A DNA stretch of 64,000 nucleotides from Vulcanimicrobiota bacterium (GTDB taxonomy: Bacteria; Vulcanimicrobiota; Vulcanimicrobiia; Vulcanimicrobiales; Vulcanimicrobiaceae): positions 434,001 through 498,000 of the forward strand of contig PMSI01000002.1 in assembly GCA_003168375.1 (NCBI GenBank), read 5' to 3'. Each line of letters starts with the position of its first letter. Position 1 is the first letter of the stretch. Position numbers and translations under genes: made by a program. Positions 32,742-41,846 of the stretch are shown here, piece after piece. The notes below the pieces were generated by a model. The model was not told where the DNA came from. It made no database searches and worked only from the letters and a program-made list of their open reading frames with translations.

Positions 32742-33527
32742 TCATGCCGTCTTCTCCGAGCGCGCCGCTGCAGCCGACACCGATCGGCGCAGCCAGGATT
32801 CGCCCTCGGCCACGTGCATCGCGGAGACGGCGCGGGCAAGCTCCGGGTCCCGGCTGATGATTGCCCGATAGATCTGCGCGTGCTCCTCGAGCGCGGCTGC
32901 ACGATGGCTCGCGTCGGTCGCTTTGCGCCAGGTGCGAACCTGCACCGTCTGAAGCGAGAGCGTCTCGAGGACCGATTCGAGCACGGAGTTGCCCGCGCAG
33001 CGGTAGATGAACCGGTGAAATTCCGCGTCGGCCTGCATGACCTCTTCCGCCGTGGCCGCGATCTCGAAGCGCTCGACGCGCTCCCGCAGCGCAACGTGAT
33101 CGGCCTGCGTCATGCGCGCCGCAGCGAGGGCCGCTGCGGCGGGCTCGAGCAAACGGCGGACTTCCCACACCTCGAGCATCTGGTGATCTTGCAGCAAGTT
33201 CGTGACGAACGCGACCGCATCGAAGAGCAAGCGCGGCTCGAGGCTGGTCACGTACGTCCCGTCGCCTTGACGTGTCTCCAGCACCTTGATCAACGTCAGC
33301 GCCCGGACCGCTTCGCGCAGCGAGTTTCGCGAGAGGCCGAGCTCGCGTGCTAAGTCCAGTTCGCGCGGCAGCCGCTGTCCCGGCACGAGCTTTCCGCTCG
33401 TGATCATCTCCTTGACGCGCGCGATCGCGACGTCCGTGAGCCGCTCGGGCGGGCGCTTCTTGGCCTCAAAGTCGACGGCCGGAGGGCGGGAATTCATCGG
33501 GTGTCTGGGCTTCAACGGAATTTCCAT
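32742..33527 (-). CDS. GntR/FadR-subfamily transcriptional regulator
   Basis: 261 residues. An N-terminal winged helix (GQRLPRELDLARELGLSRNS, LREAVRALTLIKVLETRQGD) is followed by an FCD-type all-helical ligand domain (AEFHRFIYRCAGN with the metal-ligand His region). GAGGAG lies close upstream of the ATG at 33527; an inner ATG at 33497 has no such site. It is divergent from dctP and upstream of dctQM, so it should control the transporter and cyclase in response to the imported acid. Confidence 0.9.
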   Translation of the reverse strand: MEIPLKPRHPMNSRPPAVDFEAKKRPPERLTDVAIARVKEMITSGKLVPGQRLPRELDLARELGLSRNSLREAVRALTLIKVLETRQGDGTYVTSLEPRLLFDAVAFVTNLLQDHQMLEVWEVRRLLEPAAAALAAARMTQADHVALRERVERFEIAATAEEVMQADAEFHRFIYRCAGNSVLESVLETLSLQTVQVRTWRKATDASHRAAALEEHAQIYRAIISRDPELARAVSAMHVAEGESWLRRSVSAAAARSEKTA

Positions 33528-33629
33528 TGACTCCTCTTCCGTGATGGATTATAGTTTCGCCACGGTCGCCTCCTCCGCATCGGCGCAGGAGACATCGGAT
33601 GTTTCGCGCGCCCCGAGAGGGATTTGGCC

Positions 33630-34628
33630 ATGACCATGACACGCCGGCAGCTGGTTCGCTCGATGGGCGCCGCGGCAGCCGCCACAGCGCTGATCCCGAG
33701 CGCGGCTCGCGCCGACAGCATCAAGGTCCGGATCGGCCACACGCTCGCGCCGACCAGTGAGTACCAGAAATGGTGCGAGCGGTTCTCCGAGGCGCTCGTG
33801 AAAAGCACGGGCGGCCGGTACGAGCTGCAGATCTACAACACCTCGCAGCTCGGCGGTGAGATTCAGATGATCCAGGCGGTGCGCGCCGGCACGCAAGACA
33901 TGTTGATTACCTCGCAGCCCGCGCTCGAGGCGACGGTCAAGGCGCTCGAGCTGTTCTCGACGCCGTTCCTTTTCGACAGCATCGAACAAGGCAATCGCGT
34001 GATGGCGGGCAAGGCGGGACAGACGTTCGCCGACATCATCGCGAAGGAAAGCGGTTTGGTCTCGCTCGGCTGGGGGTCCGTTCAGGAGCGCAACGTGTTC
34101 ACCACCTCGAAGCCGGTCCGCAAACTCGCGGATCTGCAAGGGATGAAGCTGCGCATCATCCAGTCACCGGGCTACGTTGAAGCCTACCGCGCGCTCGGCG
34201 CGAATCCGACGCCGATGCCGTACGGGCAATTGTATCTTGCGCTCAAGGAGAAAGTCGTCGACGGCGCGGACACGTCGCCCGACCAGTTCTTCATGGACAA
34301 ATTTTCCGAGCTCTGCAAGTTCTACCATCTGACGCACGTCCACTATTTGCCGGCCGGGATGTACGCGGGGAAGACCTTCTGGGACGGTCTCGACAGCACC
34401 ATGAAAGATGCGTTCGTCGCTGCCGGCAAGATCGCCACGCCGTACAACCATCAAGTCTACGCCGCCGACTACAAGGCGGGCATCGCGAAGATGGCGACGG
34501 CCGGGATCGAGGTGATCAAGCCCGACCTCACCGATTGGAAACGCGCGACCAAAGACGTCTACAAGAAATTCGAGGACGTTCCGAACGGCAAGCAGCTCTA
34601 CGACATGATCGTCGCCGCTCGCGGCTAG
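33630..34628 (+). CDS. dctP: TRAP transporter substrate-binding protein (DctP-like)
   Basis: 332 residues from the ATG at 33630, with GAGAGGG 8 nt upstream. The twin-arginine leader (TRRQLVRSMGAAAAATALIPS) suggests Tat export. DctP marks: IKVRIGHTLAPTSEYQKWCERF, LQIYNTSQLGGEIQMIQAVRAG and the carboxylate-binding region LQGMKLRIIQSPGYVEAYRA. It captures an organic acid in the periplasm for DctQM. Its stop overlaps the convergent RND gene stop in a shared CTAG. Confidence 0.93.
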   Translation: MTMTRRQLVRSMGAAAAATALIPSAARADSIKVRIGHTLAPTSEYQKWCERFSEALVKSTGGRYELQIYNTSQLGGEIQMIQAVRAGTQDMLITSQPALEATVKALELFSTPFLFDSIEQGNRVMAGKAGQTFADIIAKESGLVSLGWGSVQERNVFTTSKPVRKLADLQGMKLRIIQSPGYVEAYRALGANPTPMPYGQLYLALKEKVVDGADTSPDQFFMDKFSELCKFYHLTHVHYLPAGMYAGKTFWDGLDSTMKDAFVAAGKIATPYNHQVYAADYKAGIAKMATAGIEVIKPDLTDWKRATKDVYKKFEDVPNGKQLYDMIVAARG

Positions 34629-37600
34629 CGCACCTGGCTCGGTTGGAGCTCGGCCGTGGTCGAGGGGATGCGACGGCGCGAACGGAAGCGGTTTCCGAGC
34701 CGTTTCGCGACGACCAGGTAGAGCGTCGGTACGACGAGCAGCGAGAGGATGGTCGACGCGATCAGACCGCCGATCACGACCGTCGCGAGGGGTGCCTGCG
34801 TCGAACTGCCGACCTCGATGCCGAGCGCGAGCGGGAGCATCCCGCCCAGCGTGGCGAGCGTCGTCATCAAGATCGGCCGTAGCCGCAGCGGGCCCGCTTC
34901 CAGCAGCGCCTCGCGGACGGGCTTGCCCTCCTCGCGCAACTGCTTCGTGAACTCGATGACGAGGATCGCGTTCTTCACTGCGATCCCGACCAGCATCAGC
35001 GAGCCGACGAACGCGGTCAGCCCGAACGCGCGGTGCGTGATCAGGAGCGCCGAGAGGATCCCCACCAACGAGAGCGGGGCCGCGACCATGATCACGAGCG
35101 GATCGATGTACGACTCGAACTGCGCGGCGAGCAACATGTAGATCAGCAGGACCGCGAGGCCGACCGCGAGCCACAGCGAGCTGAAGCTGTTTTGGCCGCG
35201 CACGATCTCCGGCCCGAACTCCCAGCGGTACCCCGGTGGGAACGGGTACGCGCCCATCACGGACGCAGCATCGACGAGGACCGGTCCCAGCGGGCGGCCG
35301 GCGAGCGGCGCCTGGATCTCGACGCGGCGCTGGCGGTTCTCGCGGCTGATCGCGGACGGACCGAGGCCCTGCGTGATCTGCGCGACGCTGCCGAGCGTTA
35401 AGCCGACCGGCGGCGGTGTCGCGCCGGGCGGCGGTGTCGCTCCCAGCGTCGTCGTGCCGGCGCCGGGCGACGAGAACTCCAGTCCCTGCAGCGAAGCGAA
35501 CGAACGGCGCTGGTTCGGGGCGAGCTCGACCAGGATCGGGTACTGGATCCCGTTGACTTGATAGTAGCTCGAGATCGAGCCGTTCGTCGCCGAGCTGATG
35601 AACTGCGCGACGTCACCGGTGCCGAGGCCCAGCTCGCTCGCGCGCCTGCGGTCGATCGCGATCCGCACCTCGGGTTGCGAGTTGGTCACGTTCTTGTCGG
35701 GGTCGCCGACGCCGGGGATGCGCGAGATCGCGGCCATTACGCCATCGGACACGCTCTGCAACGTTCCGAGATCGGGTCCATAGATCTCGAGCTCGAGCGC
35801 GGTCTGGCCCTGCGAGATCTGTCGCTGGACGATGTCGATCGTCTGGCCGCGCGCGATCGTCCCGATCATCGCGCTGCGGAGGCCCACGGCTTCCGGCGGC
35901 GCGAGCAGCCGCTCGGGGCTCTTCGCGTTCCCGCTCAAGCGCCGGCGCCAATCGCTGATGAACGCGGCCGCCGCCGCACCGTCGGTTCCGCGCTTGAGCG
36001 TGATCTGCATGGTTGCGCGGTTGGTGACGGAGCGCGTCGTCCCGCCCGCGCCGACCTCGCCGACCGTTGCACCGACGGCGACGACGCGCGGATCTCTGCG
36101 CAGCGCGTCTTCGACGACCCGCGAGACCTGGTCCGTCGTCGCCAGCGCGGTGCCGTTGGGCGTCTGCAGCCCGAGCTGGACGAACCGCGTATCCGACGGC
36201 GGGAAGATTTCGGTCGGCACGACGCCGAGCTGCATCGCTCCCGCGGCGATCGCGATCAGTGCAAACGCGGAGCCGAGCACGACCGCCGGACGATCGAGCG
36301 AGGCAGCGAGCAGACGGCCGTAGCCGCTCGCGACCCTGCCGTACGCGCGGTCGAACGCCCTGCCGAAGCGATTCTGGTTCGCAGCAGCGGCCTCCGGCCC
36401 GTCGCGGCGGCGCAGCATCTCGGCGGAGAGCATCGGCACTGCCGTGACGGCGACCAGCAGCGAGATCGCGACCCCGCTCATCACCACGATCGCGAAGGGC
36501 CCGAAGATCAAGCCCTGCAGCCCGGGTATGAGGAGCACCGGGAAGAACACCGTGACGACCGTGATCGACGAAGCGATCACCGCGCCCATGATCTGAGCGG
36601 TCCCGCCCTCGGCCGCATCCTCGGATGACATCCCCATTCCAAGGAACCGCGAGATGTTCTCGATGACCACGACCGCGTCGTCGACGATGAGCCCGACCGC
36701 CAACGCTAAGCCGCCGAGCGTCATGATGTTGAGGGTCTCCCCAAAGGCGTACGCGATGAAGAGCGTCCCCAGGACCGAGACCGGCAGTGAGACCGCGACG
36801 ATCAGCATCGCGCGCCAGGAATGCAGGAACAGCAAGATGATCAAGACGGCCAGGACGGCGCCGTAGATCGCGGTGTGCTCGAGCGACGCGACCGCATCCA
36901 GGATGAACTCGCGCTGGTCGAGGAGCGTCGCGAACTGCATGCTGGGATAGCGGCCCGCGATCTCGTTGATCTTCTGGCTCACCCCGCCCGCGACGGCGAC
37001 GATGTTGGCGTTCGGCTGTGCGGTAATCGTGAGCAGGACGGACGGCGAGCCGTTCAGTCGGGAGAACACGCGCTGTTCCTGGATCGCGTCGCGAACGATC
37101 GCGACGTCGCGCAGCCGAACGGTCGCACCGTTTGCGACGGTGATCACGGTGTCCGCGATCTGCCCCGGCGCGGTGAAGAGGGCGCTCGTGCGAATACCGT
37201 ACTCGTTGCGTCCGATCTGGATCACGCCCGCCGGCAGCTCGACGTTCTCGTTCTTGATCCGCTGCAGCAGGGTATCGATCGTGAGGCCGGCGCCCACCAG
37301 CTTGTGCTCGTCGGGTTCGATGACGATCGCGCGCTGGGCAACGCCCGAGACGCCTAAGCTGCCCACTCCGTGCACCGACGCGAACTCGTCGGAGAGCGAG
37401 TTGACGATCAGATCCGAGAGCGCGCGCTGCGTCATGAGCGGATCGGTGACAGCGACGGTGAGCACGGGAGTCGCGTTCGGGTCGGCCTTCGCGATCTGCG
37501 GTTCTTGCAGGGCTTGGTCGTTCGGCAGCGAGGCCCGGATACGGGCGACCTGCTGCTGGACGTCGACCGCGGCAACGTTGATGTCGGTTCCGAACTGGAA

Positions 37601-37882
37601 CTGGACGCGCACGGTCGAGAGCCCTTGGAACGAGTTCGACTCGATGAAGTCGATGCCGGAGACGCGGCTGACCGCGTTTTCGATCGGCCGCGTAATCGTC
37701 GTCTCCATCGTCTCGGGCGAGACGTTGCCGTACGCGACGGTGACGCTCACGACCGGGGGCGCGAACGAAGGCAAGAGCGCGATCGCTAGGCGTGGTGCAG
37801 CGAACAAGCCGAGCACGACGATCGCGAGCGACAGCATAGCGACGGCGACCCTGCGACGAACGGCGAACCCGGCGATTCCCAC
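34625..37882 (-). CDS. RND efflux transporter, HAE1-like (AcrB type)
   Basis: 1085 residues, full length. MGIAGFAVRRRVAVAMLSLA starts the first helix. TM4 carries the proton-relay acidic pair in LAVGLIVDDAVVVIENISRF, and TM10 has the Lys in LVGIAVKNAILVIEFTKQLR. Two large periplasmic loops follow the repeat halves. The VKNAILVIEF motif indicates the hydrophobe/amphiphile (HAE) class rather than heavy-metal pumps. No adaptor or outer-membrane factor gene is adjacent. A ~25-residue Gly/Pro/Thr-rich insertion (GTTTLGATPPPGATPPPV) interrupts the second periplasmic loop. Confidence 0.92.
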   Translation of the reverse strand: MGIAGFAVRRRVAVAMLSLAIVVLGLFAAPRLAIALLPSFAPPVVSVTVAYGNVSPETMETTITRPIENAVSRVSGIDFIESNSFQGLSTVRVQFQFGTDINVAAVDVQQQVARIRASLPNDQALQEPQIAKADPNATPVLTVAVTDPLMTQRALSDLIVNSLSDEFASVHGVGSLGVSGVAQRAIVIEPDEHKLVGAGLTIDTLLQRIKNENVELPAGVIQIGRNEYGIRTSALFTAPGQIADTVITVANGATVRLRDVAIVRDAIQEQRVFSRLNGSPSVLLTITAQPNANIVAVAGGVSQKINEIAGRYPSMQFATLLDQREFILDAVASLEHTAIYGAVLAVLIILLFLHSWRAMLIVAVSLPVSVLGTLFIAYAFGETLNIMTLGGLALAVGLIVDDAVVVIENISRFLGMGMSSEDAAEGGTAQIMGAVIASSITVVTVFFPVLLIPGLQGLIFGPFAIVVMSGVAISLLVAVTAVPMLSAEMLRRRDGPEAAAANQNRFGRAFDRAYGRVASGYGRLLAASLDRPAVVLGSAFALIAIAAGAMQLGVVPTEIFPPSDTRFVQLGLQTPNGTALATTDQVSRVVEDALRRDPRVVAVGATVGEVGAGGTTRSVTNRATMQITLKRGTDGAAAAAFISDWRRRLSGNAKSPERLLAPPEAVGLRSAMIGTIARGQTIDIVQRQISQGQTALELEIYGPDLGTLQSVSDGVMAAISRIPGVGDPDKNVTNSQPEVRIAIDRRRASELGLGTGDVAQFISSATNGSISSYYQVNGIQYPILVELAPNQRRSFASLQGLEFSSPGAGTTTLGATPPPGATPPPVGLTLGSVAQITQGLGPSAISRENRQRRVEIQAPLAGRPLGPVLVDAASVMGAYPFPPGYRWEFGPEIVRGQNSFSSLWLAVGLAVLLIYMLLAAQFESYIDPLVIMVAAPLSLVGILSALLITHRAFGLTAFVGSLMLVGIAVKNAILVIEFTKQLREEGKPVREALLEAGPLRLRPILMTTLATLGGMLPLALGIEVGSSTQAPLATVVIGGLIASTILSLLVVPTLYLVVAKRLGNRFRSRRRIPSTTAELQPSQVR

Positions 37883-37942
37883 CCTCAGATCATACGCGTC
37901 CCCGGGAGGTGTCGCCTGGGAGGAACCGTACGCGTGCTCACC

Positions 37943-38350
37943 CTACGCGCTCCGCGACGGGTGATCGCCTTTGGGGCCGTACTGCGCGATCACGCGATCC
38001 GCGATCTTGAAGCCTTCCGAAGCGATCGGGACACCGGCGTAGACGCCCGCTTGCAACAGGATCTCGACGATTTCGTCCTCGGTGACACCGTTGGTCAGTG
38101 CTCCGCGCACGTGGACCTCGAACTCGTGCCAGCGAGCCATTACCGCGAGCATCGCCAGATTCAGCATGCTGCGCTGTTTGCGGGAAAGGCCCTCGCGGAC
38201 CCATACGGTTCCCCAGCAGTTCTCCGTTGTGAATTGGCGGAACGCCGCTTGCAGCTTGGTCGGAGCGGCGCCGGGCTGATCGACGTAGTCCGCGCCGAGC
38301 ACTTCACGGCGGATCGCGCGACCTTTTTCTATGCGCTCGTTTTCGGTCAT
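37943..38350 (-). CDS. Carboxymuconolactone decarboxylase family protein
   Basis: 135 residues from the ATG at 38350 (AGGAGG 4 nt upstream). SRKQRSMLNLAMLAVMARWHEFEVHVRGALTNG contains the conserved E..H.R.A core, and GVTEDEIVEILLQAGVYAGVP follows. Similarity is closest in layout to 4-carboxymuconolactone decarboxylase (PcaC) of the beta-ketoadipate pathway. No other pca genes are near, so another aromatic-acid decarboxylase role is possible. Confidence 0.85.
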   Translation of the reverse strand: MTENERIEKGRAIRREVLGADYVDQPGAAPTKLQAAFRQFTTENCWGTVWVREGLSRKQRSMLNLAMLAVMARWHEFEVHVRGALTNGVTEDEIVEILLQAGVYAGVPIASEGFKIADRVIAQYGPKGDHPSRSA

Positions 38351-38409
38351 GAGTCCTCCTTGGCTGCTGTTGCGGGACAATCGAACGGGCGGTCAGGCCC
38401 GATGAAAGA

Positions 38410-38925
38410 CTAGCCGACCGTCACGACCGCGCGGCTCCAGGCATCGTGCGCCGTGTCCTGCTGCAAGACCGCGGCGGTATCGACCATGATGCTTTGCCCG
38501 GCACGGCGTACGGCGTACCGGTCCATCGCGCGATCCGGGCGGCCGTCGATGAGTTCACCGTCGGATTGAAAATGCGCATCGTGCTTGGGGCAGTGAAATT
38601 CTTTCGTCTCCGGGATCCACTCCAGCGTCGTCACTGCCCGGTGCGGACACGTGATGGAAAGCGCATAGACCGTACTTTTCACCCGCGCGACGATCACGCC
38701 GTTGCCGGCGTCGATCTGGGCGCCTTCCTTTGCGGGAAGGGAGTACGTGAGCACTTTTCCGCGGGACTGCGTGGGCGCGATAGAACCGACGGATTGCGCG
38801 AACGCTGGGTCCGCTAGGAGCCCGGTGCCTGCGATTCCGGCCAGCGCGGTAAGGGCGGTTGAGCGCAGAAAGCGCGCGCGACCGATAGGACAGCTTCCCG
38901 CGCACGGGGTGTTATGGAGTGCCAT
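38410..38925 (-). CDS. Rieske [2Fe-2S] protein, exported
   Basis: 171 residues. A hydrophobic leader (ALTALAGIAGTGLLADPAFA) with Arg-rich n-region indicates export or membrane tethering. The cluster ligands are Cys93-His95 (TCPHR) and Cys112-His115 (CPKHDAHF). Next to it is a four-helix His-bearing membrane protein, suggesting a two-component electron-transfer unit distinct from a standard bc1 complex. Redox partners are unknown. Confidence 0.85.
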   Translation of the reverse strand: MALHNTPCAGSCPIGRARFLRSTALTALAGIAGTGLLADPAFAQSVGSIAPTQSRGKVLTYSLPAKEGAQIDAGNGVIVARVKSTVYALSITCPHRAVTTLEWIPETKEFHCPKHDAHFQSDGELIDGRPDRAMDRYAVRRAGQSIMVDTAAVLQQDTAHDAWSRAVVTVG

Positions 38926-38958
38926 AGGAACGAGTGACCTCCGAAAAAATCGACCGAC

Positions 38959-39477
38959 TCATTTTGAGAGCGAGAGGACGATGCTGACGAGCACGATCGC
39001 CCCCCACAAGAGCACGCTCACCATCGAGTTTGCCCGGATCCGTGCCCACGCTACGGCCGCGTCGCCCCCCGAACCGACGCGCAACGTCCCTTCGGTCGCC
39101 GTCATGATCAGCGCGTTTCCAAGCAACATCGCGATGAGCGCCATCTTTATCCAGAACGGTACCGACACGACGTACGTTTTGACATCGGACGCAAAAAGAG
39201 CGACGCCGCTGAGCATACAGATCCCAAGCGCGGCGACGACGATGCGGTGTACGGCGTGCAGCTCCGCAAAATGGTGCTGTCGAATTGCTGCACTCCAGCG
39301 ACCCGCCCGCAGGGTCCCGCGATCGTGCGCTATGGCGAGTCCGCCTGCGCCCAGCATGGCAAGCACGTGCGTCCCGACCACGGACATCTCGACCGGGGCA
39401 GAATGGTTGAAGAGCGACCGCCACGGTGCGGTAACCCCCACCAAGTCGCGGATCAAAACGATGCTTTCCAAGCCCAT
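38959..39477 (-). CDS. Four-helix membrane protein with multiple His, partner of the Rieske protein
   Basis: 172 residues with about four membrane helices. Conserved-looking His residues occur at the ends of helices (RQHHFAELHAVHRIVVAALG, and H in the first helix VVGTHVLAMLGAGG), which could ligate haem. The gene is 33 nt upstream of the Rieske gene on the same strand. No established family is recognised; a cytochrome-b-like anchor is an inference. Confidence 0.65.
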   Translation of the reverse strand: MGLESIVLIRDLVGVTAPWRSLFNHSAPVEMSVVGTHVLAMLGAGGLAIAHDRGTLRAGRWSAAIRQHHFAELHAVHRIVVAALGICMLSGVALFASDVKTYVVSVPFWIKMALIAMLLGNALIMTATEGTLRVGSGGDAAVAWARIRANSMVSVLLWGAIVLVSIVLSLSK

Positions 39478-39594
39478 GCCTATAGATAGCCGCCGGTCCT
39501 TACATTGTTCTTAGGGCCGGATGAGGGTGTCGTGAGGTTCGCGTGAAAGTCCGATGAGCCGCAAGGAAATGCCCCCTAACCAAGCGGCCTGCGC

Positions 39595-39873
39595 CTACGG
39601 ACGTGGTCCCGCTTCGATCGGCGCGTCGGGCAGAAAGCCCCACTCTGCCCACGAGCCGTCGTAGACCTGAACGCCCCGACGACCGAGCAGTTCCGAGAGC
39701 ACGAACCACGCGACGCTTGCGCGATTGCCGATCGTGCAATAGGTGATGACCTCGCGGAGGTCGCCCAAGCCGGACGACTTCTCGCGCAGCACATCAACGG
39801 ACGCATACGATCCATCGGCATTCACGACTCCGTCCAGCGAGACGTTGAGCGCGCTCGGGATGTGCCCGGTCAT
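39595..39873 (-). pseudogene. Truncated rhodanese-domain sulfurtransferase
   Basis: 92 codons encode only the second half of a tandem-rhodanese protein: GHIPSALNVSLDG, the catalytic loop YCTIGNR, and VYDGSWAEWGFLPDAPIEAG. Normal enzymes are about 280 residues, so the first domain and the start of the second are missing. GGGAG stands 7 nt before an ATG at 39873, so a short product may still be made; the active Cys is kept. Confidence 0.65.
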
Positions 39874-39986
39874 CGAGTTTCTCCCAAGAAATCGCGCGAT
39901 CGGTTGCGAAGGACGTTTCTTGACGTTTGCTTGCTTCTGAGTATGATCGGGTGACGACCTTCCGAAAGGCTTTGGAGGTTTCTGCC

Positions 39987-41345
39987 GTGCGAAGACGATC
40001 GTTCGTTACCGGCGCCGGCGCCGTCTTGTTGACCGCGCCGACGGCTCTGGCGGCCAAACCGGTGTACCGCGCGCCCGGCGTGACGGTCTTCGCCGACTCG
40101 AGTGCCGGCGACTGGGGGGTGCGCATCACCGCGCACGAGTTCGAGGGTATTCAGGAAGCGCTCTCGCCGGCGCTGTTGCGCGGCACCGTCCTCGAGGTCG
40201 CGAACCCCCAGCCGGACTCGTCGCACGCGGTGACCCTGACGAACCTGCCCGCCATCCCGCAGCAAGGCGTGCCCGGCAGCGTCGGCTCGCCCGGCTCCTG
40301 CGAGGCGCAGTCGTTCGGGTATTGCCTGGGCGCCTATACGGCGGCACGGAACCCCGACGGCTCCGTCAAGTGGAACGCCGCGGACGCGAGCAATGCGCCC
40401 AGCGCGGCGTGGCTGTATCAATGGGAGCACGCGATCGTCGAAAACGACAAGCGCGTGTGTCCCGGCGGCTCCGGCGCGACGCCGTACGCGAACCGTCTCG
40501 TTCGCGACGGTGCCCCGAGCACCGCGCAGGTGCCGTACAACCCGCACGACGCGACGACACCCAAAACCGTGTGCTCGTACATCAGCGCGCTCGACGTTCA
40601 CCGGAGCTGGCCCGGGCAGTCGCGCTTCCTGATCGGAAGCTACAAGGGGTATACGGGGCTCAAGCACGGGAAAGCGAAGTACCTCGCGCTCTTCAAGGAG
40701 CTCGTCCGGCACGGCCACGCGATCGCGTTCACGGGGCTCGTCGCGCGCAAGTACGGCGTCGAGTCACCTCAGCTGACGCGCGGAGCGTTCACCGCGCCGG
40801 CCGGATTCATCCCCAAGTCGGGACACGGCCAAGTAATCGTCGGCTACGACGACTCCGTGGGACCGCACGGAGCGTTCCTCGTTCAGAACAGTTTCGGGAC
40901 GGGCTGGAATCCCGGGCCCGCGTCGTCTCCGGGGCATAACGGCCGCATCTATTGGGGTTACAACGCGTTCTTCGCGAGCCAATCCTACGCCGTCGTCATG
41001 TTCCCCAACACCGACCAGCCGGTGCGCGGAACATTGCTCAGCGCGAGCGTTTCCCCAGCACCCGCCTTTGCAGTAGAGAGCGCGCACCAAGGCACCGATG
41101 CTCACCGGCGCCGACTGGTGCTCGTCACGCACGCGTCGGACGCCGTCACGGTCAAACATCTGACCGTCACCGCACCGAACGGTGCGACCGACGCGCAGAA
41201 TCTGAACGAGATGCTGCGGGTCGGGTATCAGTACGTCGAGCGCGCCAGCGATGCGCCGTTCGTATCAGGAGCGTACAAGGTGGCGTACACCGTCTCCGAT
41301 CGCACCGGCCGCGAGATCGTGTATCGCGGCACGGTTCGCGTCTAA
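39987..41345 (+). CDS. Exported papain-family (C1A) cysteine peptidase-like protein
   Basis: 452 residues from the GTG at 39987, with GGAGG 8 nt upstream; the leader RRRSFVTGAGAVLLTAPTALA looks Tat-like. The papain triad is visible: Cys105 in VGSPGSCEAQSF, His280 in SGHGQVIVGYDDS, and Asn301 in VQNSFGTGWNPG. A ~110-residue beta-rich C-terminal extension follows (VKHLTVTAPNGATD to GREIVYRG). It would be an extracytoplasmic protease. The Gly-Pro-Gly insertion before the Cys loop is unusual relative to the classic QGxCGSCW. Confidence 0.8.
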   Translation: MRRRSFVTGAGAVLLTAPTALAAKPVYRAPGVTVFADSSAGDWGVRITAHEFEGIQEALSPALLRGTVLEVANPQPDSSHAVTLTNLPAIPQQGVPGSVGSPGSCEAQSFGYCLGAYTAARNPDGSVKWNAADASNAPSAAWLYQWEHAIVENDKRVCPGGSGATPYANRLVRDGAPSTAQVPYNPHDATTPKTVCSYISALDVHRSWPGQSRFLIGSYKGYTGLKHGKAKYLALFKELVRHGHAIAFTGLVARKYGVESPQLTRGAFTAPAGFIPKSGHGQVIVGYDDSVGPHGAFLVQNSFGTGWNPGPASSPGHNGRIYWGYNAFFASQSYAVVMFPNTDQPVRGTLLSASVSPAPAFAVESAHQGTDAHRRRLVLVTHASDAVTVKHLTVTAPNGATDAQNLNEMLRVGYQYVERASDAPFVSGAYKVAYTVSDRTGREIVYRGTVRV

Positions 41346-41373
41346 CCTGAAGGCCCGGAACGGAGGTTGAACG

Positions 41374-41802
41374 ATGCGACATCTCGTGGCAGCCGCGCGC
41401 GGAGTGGTCCTTGCGCTGCTCTGTATCGCCCCGGCGTCGGCAGGCAGCCCGCTCGTCGGGAGCTGGTCGAGTACGCTCGACTGGGGGAACCAGCAGGCCG
41501 GTCTCTACTCCGTGCTGGCAATCGGCGCTGACGGTCACGTTCGCGTCCATGTGATGAACCATATGGGAATGGCGTACGATTTGATGGGAACCTATCGGAT
41601 GGATGCGGCCGGACGAACGATGCGCTTCGTCTGGACCGATTATTCGCCGAGGCGGATATGCGTGGGCGGAAATTGCACGCCGATGGGTCCACCCGCGCCG
41701 CTCGGCGTCGCACACACGAGCCGCATCCAATTCCAGAACCCGAATTTCTTCATCGGCACCACGGAAGACGGCGCTTCGACCAAGTGGATCCGAACGCCGT
41801 AG
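41374..41802 (+). CDS. Secreted hypothetical protein, 142 aa
   Basis: Signal peptide (VVLALLCIAPASA), then GSWSSTLDWGNQQAGLYSVLAIG and FVWTDYSPRR. The G-x-W motif near the N terminus and beta pattern suggest a lipocalin-like or avidin-like small barrel, but no binding site is clear. GGAGG 7 nt before the ATG. Follows the C1A peptidase by 28 nt. Confidence 0.65.
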   Translation: MRHLVAAARGVVLALLCIAPASAGSPLVGSWSSTLDWGNQQAGLYSVLAIGADGHVRVHVMNHMGMAYDLMGTYRMDAAGRTMRFVWTDYSPRRICVGGNCTPMGPPAPLGVAHTSRIQFQNPNFFIGTTEDGASTKWIRTP

Positions 41803-41808
41803 CCGGGA

Positions 41809-41839
41809 TACCCGGGAAGGCTTTCGGCCCGCCCGGGTA
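41809..41839. terminator. Bidirectional hairpin between convergent genes
   Basis: TACCCGGG/CCCGGGTA, a perfect 8-bp stem, lies between the stop at 41802 (plus) and the stop at 41847 (minus), so it can terminate both units. The 15-nt loop holds GG/CC pairs of its own. Confidence 0.7.
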
Positions 41840-41846
41840 ACCCTCG

